Under the pieces are notes generated by a model that did not search any database, was not told the origin of the DNA, and saw only the letters and a list, made by a program, of their open reading frames with translations. 64,000 nucleotides of DNA from Melampsora larici-populina 98AG31 (Eukaryota > Basidiomycota > Pucciniomycetes > Pucciniales > Melampsoraceae), in assembly GCF_000204055.1 (NCBI RefSeq), contig NW_006768773.1, forward strand, positions 589,879 through 653,878, read 5' to 3'. The position numbers and the translations under genes are program-made. Positions 10,469-22,281 of this stretch are shown one piece after another. Each line of letters begins with the position of its first letter. The stretch's first letter is position 1.

Positions 10469-11544
10469 ATTGTCGTAGAAGGAATCAAGCGCTAAAGATA
10501 TTGACAGAGACAATAAGAATTTGGTAAATATGAATGGAATGGAAGGAATGAAAGGAAGGTGAGGAAGGGCGAATACAATTGAACCTCATGTTTTATAGAC
10601 AGGAGGAAAGCAGAAAACACAAACCTATGTACCAAATAGTGACATTGATGAGGTGGAGGTAGGTATAATGAGTGATCGGTTGGGCGAAATCGAACAAGTT
10701 TTGCCAAAAAAGCTGAATACCCGTGCACTGAAGAGCATCCACACCCAAAAGAGAGCATATCCTATGCTTTTGGATCACATGAGGTATGTGCATCAGTCCT
10801 TCAAAGCATTGGTTACCTTGCACAATCATTAACACAGAGTCAAACTGGATCAAAAGTTGTCGAAAGTTGATTGATTGTGATCGGGAAACACCAGGATGTG
10901 TGAAGAGGAAGTCGATCGAGTGATATCGGTGCGGTGAACCAAAGATAGTATGATCTAACTTTACCAAAGTGACAGAAAGGTCGTACGGGTCTTCCATTTG
11001 CGGTGATGTTTGGGTGTTTGTGCAACGAACAAATTTATACTATCCCGGCCAAGATTTGGACGTTGCGTAACCCATACAGCCTCTTTACGCGGTGCGGTGG
11101 CTCGTATCTTTTCCCACACAACGTGGATACACCCTGTATTGGTTGTTTTACACGGCCCGGTGGAGATGCTCTAAGAAAAGTAAATTTGATGGTTCCGATT
11201 TGACTGTTTGAGATTTCATTTGACTTACCTCACAGATGACATCCTCTGAGAGTGTCGCCATATCCTATCTTATCCTATCGACGCGTCACGGGGCGTGGGA
11301 CGTTTGCTAAGTTTCCCCTTCTATCAACTTCCATCGCGTTTCTTCTCTCACATATGCTCAATGTCGCCATTCGTGAGAAAAATATGGATGGGAAATGATG
11401 ATTTCAGCTTAAAGTGAAGCTGTTGTATGTCCCTAAACTTGTTCTCCTTTGCTTAAACTCTATCAACCACGCGATCTTCTTAAATCAAGTTCTTGACCCC
11501 ATTACATAGCTTTGCTCGGCGCACACATTGATTACTGTTCAAAG
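10469..11544. other. Harbinger-1 right part and spacer, no supported gene
   Basis: A minus-strand frame (10593-10997) is open for 134 codons but shows no known domain and cannot be spliced convincingly to the Myb-like gene across the gap. After the element end at 11171 there is about 370 bp of spacer leading to the secreted-protein gene. Confidence 0.4.
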
Positions 11545-12438
11545 ATGAAGTTCTTGATTATAGTTCTATCAACGATATCCTTATATCCTGCCTCAAGTTG
11601 TGGCCATAGCCCACTCAGCCGACTCGTGGCTCGCGACACATCGACAGGCCAAGATAAATGTACCCCAGTCACTGACAATGATCCGAACACCAATCTTTTC
11701 AACTGCCCGGATGATTATCCAAAGGATTTGAATGATTGTCAGCGGTAAGTGGTTCAGAGCTTAAACCAATTCTCGTCCGATACCTTCTGTCTTCTTTTAC
11801 TGACTTATTCATTTTTGCTGGATTGTTTCAGCGCTGGTCAGCTGATGATTCAAAATGGATGGAGTAGTAGTGGGTATGGAACCTGCGGCGTGAGTGACAA
11901 TTTTGTGAACAACTCATCGTCGCGGTCGATCTGATTACTTTCTCGAACACTGCGCCCAGATCTTGTACTTTGGGAAAGACGCCCAAGGGAAACTGGCACC
12001 GGCAGTCCCGTATAAAGAGTAAGTCATCATCATAGTCCGTGAAATATATGTCGCTGATTTTTGTTTGCTGGATCCAATTTTTTCAGCTTGACTGCGACCA
12101 TTTTAAAGAACACCCTCAACAGCTTTACAGTCGACTGTTGTCCTGAGGTTCAAAACGAGGTATATAACTCGTCCTAATTTGTCTGATTTCCATCCTAGTT
12201 TGGAAACATATGATTAGGTTTTGTTCTAACTCACAGCCTTTTATCATTTTGCTCTTGATTTTTACAGTTCCAGCACCCACTTCATAGCGATCTAGGTCTA
12301 GATCCCGCGACTGCCGACGGTTACACCGTTCTATGTGCTGGGAGGTTAGACCCGCCCTATCAGGATGCTAGGCCCCTGGACAACAAAGATGTCACCGTCT
12401 TCATAAAAACCAATAAGCACTACTTAGAACAAAAGTGA
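11545..12438 (+). CDS. secreted cysteine-containing protein, candidate effector
   Basis: Five exons, 11545-11744, 11832-11889, 11960-12018, 12087-12159 and 12268-12438, total 561 nt and give 186 aa with every junction GT-AG and in frame. The start at 11545 is chosen because it is followed at once by a signal peptide (MKFLIIVLSTISLY, cleavage probably near resid. 18-22); a longer upstream frame would bury it. The mature part has six or more cysteines (in CTP, NCPDD, DCQR, GTCG, DCCPE, LCAG), no membrane segment and no recognised domain. Small secreted Cys-containing proteins are abundant in rusts, where some act as effectors or wall proteins; that role is inference. It stands alone between a Harbinger element and a gene-free stretch. 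Confidence 0.78.
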
Positions 12439-15007
12439 CCTTTCATTCTGCTGTCAGCTTTGTCATTTCATGAGGTACTACATCATAGCAACTGTTGAAG
12501 ACTTCAATCACTGATTGATGCTCTTTGTGATAGGAGTGATGAACATGAGCATAAAGACAGTAACCACCAAGCATTGTTATACACATTTGTTAACAAGTCC
12601 TACATAAATGACTCCAATTCTAGAAGAAAAATTCAACTTTATTTTCCTCTATACTTGTACTCTCCTCCTGAGGCTACAATACATGCTCCCAAAGTTTTAC
12701 TTCTTTTTACACAAGACCCTTGAATTATAAACCTGGCTTCCTCAACCTTTTTTGCCTTGCATTGAGCACCTCCCATTTGGAAAAAAATGCCTAGTGCTAT
12801 TTTTTGCCTTGGGTAGCATGTTCCTTAATTTTGATTTCTGCTCCCGTTCAATAAGAAGTGTTTTTTTATGTAATCAAGAGATTTAGCCCAACCACTGCTA
12901 TGCATATACAAGAATTCCACTGTATGGAACCCAAAAGCTATGGGATTTTATACAGTATGGTGTGCCAAGATTCTTTGCAATAACCCGTACCAATGGGTTC
13001 ATGGGTTCTTGCACATATTTCTGATACAAGGCAAGGTACAATTGTGGGATGAACTAGTGTTTTGGAGTGGGCTGCTCTAAATGCCCGCAGAGCTCAATAG
13101 AGGGGCCTCCCACACTCTGGTGGAAAGTGTGGCATACAGAAGCAGGCCTGCTCTATCAGCAGTCAACTCACTCAGAACATTGTGCATAGCACCTGAGGCC
13201 TTCCTCAGGCTTCATTACTTAGTGAAGAAGCCTGTGGGAGGGCTGGCCCATCTGCTCACTTCATCTCAGCCCCTCAGCTGATCCTCAGTGGCATGCCTTG
13301 GAGCCTGCTGATCCAGGATTTTGGACAAGGTTCAGAGCTGTTTTGAGTATTCAGTGACTCATGAACTGATTCTGAGTACTCAGCTGACAGACTGAGCTCA
13401 AGGAATGCTCATCCAAGACGGAAATGGGCATTCTCCAGAAATGCACAGCAAAATTTGAGCAAAACAGCCTGATCACCTGAGCACTACCAAAATCATCCAT
13501 TGAAGGAATCTGAAAGAAAATCAGTCTTTTTTGGAGGATTCAGGAAAGTGCACAATGCTCACCTGTATGTGAGCATTGATTTTGGCCCCTGTGATTGGAG
13601 TTGACATGATGAGTAAAAGTTGGTGAGTTTCTTTACAAACATGTACTTTGGATTTCACATCTTTTCACATATCATGCTAACTATTCATGTATCAACTCTA
13701 CTGTGAAGCTATTCTACCATTTCTTTTGTGTCATCTTCTGTACACCACAGAGAAACTTTTGAGCGCAAGACCGGTGCCAGGCAAAGGTGAGTTGCTGAGT
13801 GGATTTCACTTGGTGGTAGTGTGAAATCCACTCAGCAGAGAGCTACATGATGACCACTGTATTAGTCATCATGTGGCTTTGCTATAATTCTTGCCAGGTG
13901 GAGCTCCTCATGCTCACCACCTTGGCTCAATTCACAGGACAACAGCCTCACAGCCCGGTCAAATCCATAGTTCTGCAACCTTGTCACCGCACAAGTCTTC
14001 AACTTGGTTAAAGATGACTGCATTGTGATTGTGATGAGTGTCACATGATCATTGTTCTAGAATGTTCACTGTGATATGACGTCATGAATGACATTGTTTG
14101 ATTTTTTTTATCCTTTCAAAAGCTTTATTATGAATTGATCATGTTTGAGATCCTGTTTGACAATTTCCCACTTCCAAACACTTCTTTTACTCATCCAACA
14201 TCAAACCCCTCATCTTTTCCAAATCATTCTCTCTTGACTCTGCTATCTGAATCATACATGTTTAATTTGATTATAAAATTCTTTTCAATTCAACTACACA
14301 AAACTTTTAATCATCTACACCTTTGAATCTTGATCAATTTCATATTGTATTGATCAATGCTGCATTGTGTTTGCTCGTAATTGTTAATTTTCTTAAAATT
14401 ATATCACAGAGTGATTGAGCAGACACTTCTTCATCTATTCCTACATTAGTTTTAGCATCAATATCATCAGAATTTGCATCAAAATCCTGCCTTTCTTCAT
14501 TTGTATTGGTAGTTAAATCAATCTTTGATTCTTTGTTGGGGGAGATCAATGAAACAAGTGCTTTGTAGTCCATTTTTGAGTTGTTTTTGAGTCAATTTTG
14601 CTCCTGACCAATCCAAATTGGATTGGATGGGAGTATTTTTGGCCTCATGTGGTGAGCTAAACCATGTCACAGTTGCGTGGTGACCAGGTCAAGACCTTGA
14701 AGCAGTTGGCCAAGGGATGCTCACCTGGTTGTGATACACATCCTTACACTGTGAGCACCACATCATACCCACGTGAAGCATCCTGTTGATCTCACGTATT
14801 GAGTGGCTTCAACACTGTCACACAAAACTCCTCTTGTGGATGCCATGTCACTCACTATAGGAGCTCTTGGCAATGTGGGCTTCATGTGGTGATTGTTCGG
14901 TGGTGTAACAGACTACTGAGCCTTTGCAAAATTTATTGAGTTCTTTGTTTCACAAGAAGTATTGGACACTCTGAATTAGATTGCACAGATCCTGATGACC
15001 AACAATA
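12439..15007. other. gene-free stretch with hairpins
   Basis: No convincing gene. The segment 13080-13440 has many tcagctgag/ctcagct motifs. Small perfect palindromes occur at about 14333-14358 (ttgatcaat / attgatcaa) and 14609-14627 (ccaatccaaattggattgg). A minus-strand frame at 14340-14573 is acidic and Ser/Asn-rich but has no domain or splice partner and may be a transposon remnant. Confidence 0.45.
13792..13878. repeat. two adjacent strong hairpins
   Basis: First hairpin: tgctgagtggatttcac (13793-13809) pairs with gtgaaatccactcagca (13821-13837). Second: agctacatgatgac (13841-13854) pairs with gtcatcatgtggct (13865-13878) with one mismatch. They may be ends of a degraded foldback element. 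Confidence 0.55.
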
Positions 15008-15473
15008 GGGGTTGGGCAAAAAACTGGTCAACTAGTTTTGCCACTTTGGAAAGTGGTGTGTAGAAGAGAGTTGAAACAAGTGCAGCTTTTGCAGATCTAG
15101 TGGGTACATACCAGTGAAGTTTTCTCAAATTTCAAGAGAGCTGCGCTCTGAGGGAGGCTTGGTAGTACCTGGGTAAGTTTCTGATAGAAGATTTGAAGCC
15201 ATAGATTTGTGAAAGGTGAAAAAATGTTGTTTGTGTGGCTTGTAGTGCCAAAAATTGCTTTTTGCTTTTGAATTGGTTGGGCTTTGGAATGATCAAGAAC
15301 ACCTCTTGCTGGTCTACTTTTGGTGATTTTTTTGCAAAGCAAAGCAAACAACCAGTTGTTTTTGTTGGCTTTGATATTGTGTCAGCAATTGCTGAAGAGT
15401 GTTCCTGAGCATTAAATTGAATCACAACTCAATGGACTCAGAAATTGGTTGGTTGGTTTTTCACCCAACCCCT
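15008..15473. mobile_element. 466-bp MITE-like element with AGGGGTTGGG ends
   Basis: Inverted ends: aggggttgggcaaaaaac at 15008-15025 and, on the opposite strand from 15473, aggggttgggtgaaaaacc. The first ten bases match perfectly. The flanks share AAT-like bases (acaat before, aattg after), compatible with a short target duplication but not decisive. Overlapping minus-strand frames (15132-15425 and 15097-15351) have no known domain. Confidence 0.6.
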
Positions 15474-16256
15474 AATTGATTTCCCTCAGACCAGGTTTTA
15501 GCTTGTAATTGTGAATTCCTGATGTGAGCACTTCAAGGATTAAGTCTCCTTGAATATTTTTTTGCATTTTTACACTTCCCTTGCAAGCAGCCCTTACTTT
15601 ACTCTGCAGACAAGTTGTTCAAAACCACTTTCTACATGATCTTGTAGCCTGATATGATATGCGCTCTGAATAATATGGCCAATAAAGTGGTGTGAAAGTT
15701 CTTACAACACACCTGTATTGTTGATTCAAAAATTGTGTATGGTGTGAATACACGCTGTACACCCCTTTACAAGTGGGACATAAGGCCTGAAACCTCAATA
15801 ACAGCATGGTGGAGTGGGGTTCCCCTCTCCACAACAAGAGATACACATGTAGAAGATGATTATGAACAACTTTCCCTGCAGGGCAAAGTGATGTTTGTCA
15901 GTGAGGCTCAGTCCAGGAATTCACAATTAGTCATAAGCCCTTCTGCAAGGGCGCGGCCGCGGCCGCCCATAGAGGGCTTTGCGAACTAAGAACGGGTGCC
16001 AGTTTGTGAGAAACCCACACGCATCATCACTAATAGCACTCACTTTGTTTATGGGCAGCTCCTCTGTATGAAAATCTCAAGGATTCACCTATGACTACGC
16101 TATCAAGCAACTGCGTGTAGAGCAGTATATATTATCATTTGTAAAACACATTGCAAGGCGCAAGAGCTGGCAGGAAAATAGGAAGTAGACCAGTGAAAAT
16201 GCCCTGGTGGTCACGGCAGCCCACCGAAAGAAATGAACATCAAGAGTGAATAAGTT
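15474..16256. other. gene-free spacer
   Basis: No supported gene. A short GC-rich palindromic run gcggccgcggccgc lies near 15952-15966. The remainder is unstructured sequence downstream of RPN5. Confidence 0.5.
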
Positions 16257-18033
16257 TCATTTGATACCTTGTAAAGCAAATTCTTTTTGTATAAGGTGTA
16301 CAGTTTTCTCTACAAGGCCCAATAGCTTCCCAACATCACTATTCCAAACATTCAAGATGTTTTCGCCTTGACTTGATGACTCATTTCCAAGATTGAATTG
16401 TACTAGTCCACGAGGCCGGTCAATTTTCGCGCTTACAGTCTTAGAGCTCACCAACTTTGCCAAGGTTTCCTCTGATTCTGGCACAGATAGATCTAGGAGT
16501 TCAGAGAGTCTGAGAAGGGTTAGGCGAGTATAGTACTTTGAGACCGTGCGGATGTTCTGTTGGATGTGATGTCAATTTACATGAACCTTTGCAAAAGCTA
16601 TAAGGACAGCTTACATGTTCAACCACCCTCTTGTGCAACTCTTGCCACCTAGTTTCACCTGGGTCGCTGCCTGCCTCTACGTCTTCTTCAATGTCCCCAG
16701 GAACGCCTGCCGTGCCCTTGGGACCGAAGATTTTGGATTTCCTCAAGGTCGGTCCATACAGCTCTTGAATACCTGGCCAGCGCATTAGCTCAGGAGTGGT
16801 AAAGCATTTTACGAGATCACTGAAAGGGAAAAAACTAGTCAATGACGGGATCGGCAAGCTACAAGATCGTCTAGAGAAACGTACTAGACTCCTTCAATCT
16901 GCTTCAATTCATCCTCAGACCGACCTATCCGGTTCAATAGATCACTTTGCTCGTTATCGTAAGGTGCAAGGATGACAAAGTAAACAGCGTTCCTCAGAGC
17001 TGCGGATGACTTGGCAACATCGGCTTGGATGGTGGAGGACTCGTGGATCGCTCGGTAATATTTACAAAGATCGAGATAACGAGATGATTGGGAAGCGTAG
17101 GTAATCATAAGTGCGTAATACTGTAGCTTGAGATCCTAATCGAGCCGAAAGTCCCAAAATTTTCAAATCAGGCGAGGGCAAAGGTGGTCAAGAAACAATA
17201 ACTCGTACCTCATTATCTGGATCACTTAGCCATTTGTTGTTGATCTTTTTGCTAACGATAGCCATTTTCTCCCAGTCTCGTTGTATACGAAGCAGCCTCA
17301 TTTGCTCAAGGATGAACTCGACCTTTTCTCTTCGATCCATTGACCCAAACGTTTCGACTTGCAAATCTTGCATCAACTCATTTGCAATCCGACCTTCTCC
17401 AGCTGCTTCTTTGATTTGAGCTAGTTGTCTAGTAAGTCGAGCCCGTTGTACTTCCAAGTAGATCTATCGCAAAAATTGCCCATTAACGCCATATAGTCGA
17501 AAATACAGTATGATCCTGACCAACCTTTCCTTCGGTTACCTCCCGCAATCCTTCGAGCAACTTGCATTTCGACGTCTCATTGACATTCGGGAGGAATTCC
17601 ATGACTTTTTCTACCATGGTGGTTGTAGCTTGCCTCAATTGTCCATGTTTACGAGATAGTTGTTGAACATGTTGTGCCAAGGAGTCTAAATCTCCTGCTT
17701 CGAAGAAGATGCTGACGATTTTGACGAGAAGTCGGGTGGTCGAAGCAAGGTCAGAAGCCTGAAAGAGACCATGTCGATCAGTCAACGACCGCATCCAGAA
17801 CCGATGATCGAGGCCAGCTTACATTCCTGGTTTGCTTCTCTAAGACCAAAAGCTTGTCAACCGCATTCTGTATGTTTCCACTCTGAAAGCAAGAATTCTG
17901 ATCAATAGGAGAGCTGAATAGTTATGAAATGTTCGGTGACACATACTCGTACGAGAGACTCCGCCGCTGTTACAACCTCGTCCACCTCTTTGGTAAAATC
18001 TTTCTCCTGTTTACGCGTGGTTCCTTCGGCCAT
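16257..18033 (-). CDS. RPN5: 26S proteasome regulatory subunit Rpn5
   Basis: Seven exons on the minus strand: 17947-18033, 17823-17882, 17525-17758, 17209-17463, 16885-17135, 16615-16819, 16257-16556. They sum to 1392 nt (463 aa) with correct phases throughout; yeast and human orthologues are about 445-456 aa. Recognisable family stretches include YLEVQRARLTRQLA, VYFVILAPYDNEQSDLL and PELMRWPGIQELYG, followed by the C-terminal PCI domain (roughly residues 300-430: RTVSKYYTRLTLLRLSELL, then IDRPRGLVQF). The protein is a helical scaffold of the proteasome lid (and related to the COP9 lid fold), acting in nucleus and cytoplasm. An insertion rich in Gly/Glu (KGTAGVPGDIEEDVEAGSDP) interrupts the region before the PCI domain. 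No lesion seen; probably a single-copy housekeeping gene. Confidence 0.95.
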
Positions 18034-19337
18034 ACTAGCGGGAGGTTTTGAATATGGGTTGAGTAGATATGAACGGACGATTATCCAGAAGCGATTATGG
18101 TCGGTAGAATTGAAGTGTTGATGATCAGGGTACGATCGAATGCTTCTGCTCTGTTGACTTCACAGCTTGAGTTACGTCACCTTCAACTCGCGAAGGTGGT
18201 ATGTAAAATACTGTATGTACAAGTACCCTAGCACTGCAGACCTTGATACTTAAGAATCAAGCTTACGTCCACCCAGACTCCACAGAGTTTGTGTGACATG
18301 TCACATCTTTCTTTGCAGACAACTCTCCGAAATCTGAAGATCAAGTTCTGATGCTGAAGAGACTTGTTGAGATGGCTTCGTATTCTTGCTTGTATATTTC
18401 TTTATAATCTTCTCGTGCATCCATCCTATTCTGAGTGAGTGTAGACCATAATCTTACAAAACAAACATGTGTTGTGATTTTTTGTGTCTGTAAATGGTCA
18501 AAAAATCTTTGTTGCACAAAGACAAGTGTTCTAGGTATATGTTGGAGCGCATTGGATCCCCTTGTATAGCACAAACCAACCTAGACTTTCTAAATCCACC
18601 GGTGCATAAATCTTGAAGTGTTGATGGAAATCCAGAGAGAGCAGGTGGAAAACCAAACATCTTTGTTTAGTCCTTATGTGGGATGCTCTGAGTTCTTGAA
18701 AATGTTGGCAGAAGAGAAAAATACACGTGGCTCATCATTCATGTTCCGCATGGTACAGATAGGCATAATACGCAAGCATCTATGATGGAAATAAACTACT
18801 CCAAACCTCCTTGAAATGGACAAATATATCATTTGCGTCAGTCATGCAAATTGATTGATGAAGGAAATAAATGTAGGGAGTCTACGTTCAAATGATCCAG
18901 AAACCATAGGGCGTCTCAAGTTCAAAGTTTTTGGCCTTGGGATCAAACTTTGACCCTGTTTGAATATTTCAATTAGATTACCTCCAAATGATCAGGCTTG
19001 GGGCCTCTGAGATCAGGTAACAATAAGCAGCACTTGCTGCTTGGGCAGAAGGCCCCAGAGACATCGCCCAAAAAGGGACATCTACACACATGATCCCTGT
19101 TGAGACTTCACATAAACTGCATATAAGCTACTATTCTTAGTTAAGTGGCTCTCGTAAATTAAAGGAATTCTTTTTCTTGTTCTCACCGAAATTAAAGCAT
19201 TGCCGCATTGTGAGTATTTAGTTACAAATCACAATCCACGATAATTGTCCAAGCTCTTCACTCCATAAATATACGGTTTGTCTATACATTTCTTACCTCC
19301 ATTCTCTCATTGTTTTTCTAATAGTTTTTCAATCACA
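18034..19337. other. gene-free spacer
   Basis: Upstream regions of RPN5 and of membrane-protein gene A, divergently arranged. Minus-strand frames at 18341-18660 have no domain or splice support. A TATA-like stretch (aaatatacgg) lies about 70 bp before the gene A start. Confidence 0.45.
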
Positions 19338-21427
19338 ATGTCAACATCTGAAACAACAAAGGTTTTAAATTTTGTTACCCATATTGATAAGCATCAGAAT
19401 GCATATAAGGCGACTGCTCACTTCATCACCGAACTACTGAGGGTATGTCATCCCTCGATATCGTTGTTTAGCTTGATCTTAGCACTCACATGTTCAAACT
19501 CTTCGCATCGAATTTGCGGTGATTCGACCTCTACAGATACCTCCTCTACCTGCATGGGCGCGATATGTCAAGTGGTCCCTCGGACTGCCACTGATCATGT
19601 ATGCTAACTCTTTTATCTCAGTCGAGGACTAGATGTTGACCTGTTCAATCATTCCACCTACCTCATGTCTAGGATCTTGATTCAATCGGTCCATCTCCTT
19701 ATGTTCCGAATCAAAACCAAGTCCTTTTACCTTTTCTCTTTGAACTCTCGTACGTGTGTGTCTTCTAAAGGAGCTCCAACCTGTAAGATCAGTTGACGTG
19801 CAGTTTCTTTTGCGTTGCTTTCATTAAGTTGGTTTGATCAAGATCGATACCGCAAACCATTGTAGTATATTGCTTGGGATTTACAGCGTGCGTAAGTTAA
19901 GACAGCCCACTGGCCATGATCACTCAAAGACACATGCTTACAAATTCCGCCAAAATATCTTCAAGTTTGTATGTTAAGCATTGTCTTTGAGGAATTTACG
20001 CTAGCTGGGTGGCACGACCATGGTACTTCAGAGGTTATCTCTGGTACCAAACCTCTGTTTCTATTGGTTGCCTCGTGGTAAGCATTTGTCTATATCGAAA
20101 GGAGTGTAATATTCTGTAAACTGACACTCACCATTTTCCTGCAAAGGGGTGAGTTTTTGCAGTGTGATACGACGGATGAGTCAAGTCTTACTACCATCAA
20201 CTGACAATGAGGTATGGCTCTGGCTCAGCCTACTTGTGGAGTTTTGTTTGCCTCCTTGTATCGATCAGGCTCAAGCCAATTGCGGGAAATCCAACTGCAT
20301 TACCTGCAGTTGTCTCATGGACATTGAACGGGTTGTTCTTAGTGATTCTTTTGTGGCCATTTGGTAAGTTTTCTGTTTATTGATCAAAGATGTACGAACT
20401 CATCCATTCTTGGTCTTCAAAAATCAAACTCAGCACCCGTATTCTGGTCATTCTATATGGTTTCAGTCGAACATGTCTATATACTAAAGATTCTGGAACC
20501 AATCACCAAGGCCCTTCTGCAATCGGCGCACACTTATTCCAAACGGACTTACACTCCCGCAAAGATCATAGTTTTATTGCTTCCCGCAGAAAAAGCTCTT
20601 GCTCGTATTGTCAGTGAGACTTTGTCATTAATCGCAACCTACTTATCCTGAGAAGATTACGCGAGCCTCTCGAATCCTATTTGACGTCGCAAACCTTATT
20701 TCTCCACCCCAGGCGATAGTTTCAATTCATGTTCGAAGAGGACTCACCTGTTACCTCGTCTCCTGCGTATTGTTATGTTTGGTGAGTTCTGTTGAAGTTG
20801 ATCACTTTGCTATTCACTTGACTCATTACATGGCTTTTAATTTAAGGCCTATCCACCGTTTCTCTTCTTCACGCTCAAGACCATGATCTTACCCTCTCAT
20901 TTGGAGAAGTCATTGAAGCTTCAAAGGAATGCAGTGCCAGTATTCCAAATCTCCATCCTAACATTCCTTGTTTCAGCCTGTAATATTCCTCTCTTATATT
21001 GGATGGTAAGCTGGTAGGGTTCCGCAAGTCAGAATGCAAAACTCATAAAATGTCTGCAAAAATCGGTAGTTGAATTTTCCGGGAGACTCCTTTGTGACAG
21101 ACTCAACGTGGTGGGTAGGCATGGAACTTGTGAGTACCATGAAAGTAAAAAATTGTCCAATGATGATAATGCTGAACCCATGTAAACAATTTAATTTTTG
21201 CATCAGGGTCTAACCATCCCTTATACAATTGTAGCAAACATGCAAGTAAACTCCATTACAGCTCTATGAAATCCATATCAAGGAAGAAACCTAATGGATT
21301 CTGTTTTCTCAGAAATTTATGGGTGTCATATCGAGCTGCCAACAGACAGTCTCCGACTAAAGAACCACGGGATAGACCCATTAACTTGGGAAATCTCTTG
21401 AGTCAATCGTTGAGCGTATCGCAGTAA
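19338..21427 (+). CDS. multi-pass membrane protein, family member A
   Basis: Twelve exons: 19338-19442, 19537-19598, 19673-19749, 19829-19891, 19966-20077, 20147-20148, 20229-20363, 20434-20609, 20713-20781, 20847-21005, 21207-21241, 21313-21427; 1110 nt, 369 aa. The model was fixed by comparison with gene B, which has the same exon order. Exon 6 is only 2 nt (GG) and restores the frame; exon 11 ends at a GC donor (GCAAGT). Predicted topology: an N-terminal about 40-residue soluble part (FVTHIDKHQNAYKATAHFIT), about seven hydrophobic segments (for example GLPLIMILIQSVHLLMF, ALPAVVSWTLNGLFLVILLW, SILTFLVSACNIPLLYWM), and a short polar tail. That resembles a GPCR-like layout, but I recognise no known family. 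It lies tail to tail with gene B, 854 bp apart. Function unknown. Confidence 0.8.
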
Positions 21428-22281
21428 GATATCTGAGGGTTCTTTTGACTCTTTTTGAATGATACTGATTGCAAGTGTGGATTTCATCTATAGAAACTTT
21501 AAATCAACATCATTCAATGCCACGGAAAAAGTTTGGTGAGAGACTGGATTTCATCATTATATAACAGCACACTCATCAAAGTGTATCCCTATAACATGTC
21601 AATTAATAACGATATTTTGCCTTTGTTGGGTCCGGGCTATCATTTCGAATTGAATCACACATTAGAAGACTTGGTTTGTCGTAGTCGCGATCGCTCTTAC
21701 AGGCAAACTCTGAACAACCGATTTGGGCAACCATTAGGTTGATTGATGGATTGATGGACTTATTATATATATACCAAGATACCCAACCCACGACGCCTGG
21801 CCTACGGTGAGGGGTGATTAATATTTAGGCTTATCTTTATCATTCGTATTTCAAGTGTAAACATGTATCTCAATTGAGAGAATCGGAAGAGGAAAGACTT
21901 GTCTTTCAAAGGTTTAACCTCTTCATTCTTACGCAAACATCAAGCATATTGATGGCTCAAAATTTGAGTCTTGTAAGATCTTTGGCAACAATCCTATCAT
22001 TGACTGCATGTCCATTTTTGTAAGGCTATTCTTACTGACTTTCATTTAGAAGGTTCCATGTTCTATATTTGAAATAAATTACAAATGATAAGTTGATAGA
22101 TGGACGTCTGTTGATAGCGATTCCGTTTTGGTAAACAAGACATAAATCGATGAATCGCTTTTACGTGACTCATAGAAGGCGTATAGAAATATAGATCACA
22201 AAACATTCTGAAACTTTGAAAAAATCAGCAGAAAACCATGTATTTCATTCATACCAACATTGAGGTAAAGAAATCTTCATT
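21428..22281. other. spacer between tail-to-tail genes A and B
   Basis: AT-rich, no supported gene. It must hold both 3' untranslated regions. Confidence 0.5.

Larger units (their letters stand above)
6967..11171. mobile_element. PIF/Harbinger DNA transposon (Harbinger-1)
   Basis: Terminal inverted repeats start GAGCATCTCCACC at 6967 and, in reverse complement, end at 11171. The next three bases on the right are TAA (11172-11174), and the three before the left end are TGA (6964-6966), an imperfect copy of the usual 3-bp TWA target duplication. Inside are the two divergent-function genes expected of the superfamily: a DDE transposase on plus and a Myb/SANT-like protein on minus, convergent with about 260 bp between them. 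A 100-N gap lies inside the element, so its true length is unknown. Confidence 0.85.

Noticed and set aside
10593..10997. 134-codon minus-strand frame in Harbinger-1
   Set aside because: No domain and no in-frame route to the accessory gene across the assembly gap; retained only as a note.
14340..14573. Acidic minus-strand frame
   Set aside because: Could be a transposon leader, but nothing follows it in frame or by splicing.
20078..20228. Single 151-nt intron in gene A instead of two introns and a micro-exon
   Set aside because: It shifts the frame of exon 7 away from the one conserved in genes B and C and gives an unrelated peptide.
20713..20781. Alternative frame of this exon giving a KRTH-like match to gene C
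   Set aside because: Phase from the preceding exon requires the other frame, which also aligns better with gene B (TCYLVSCVLLC against TCYLTSCIILC).
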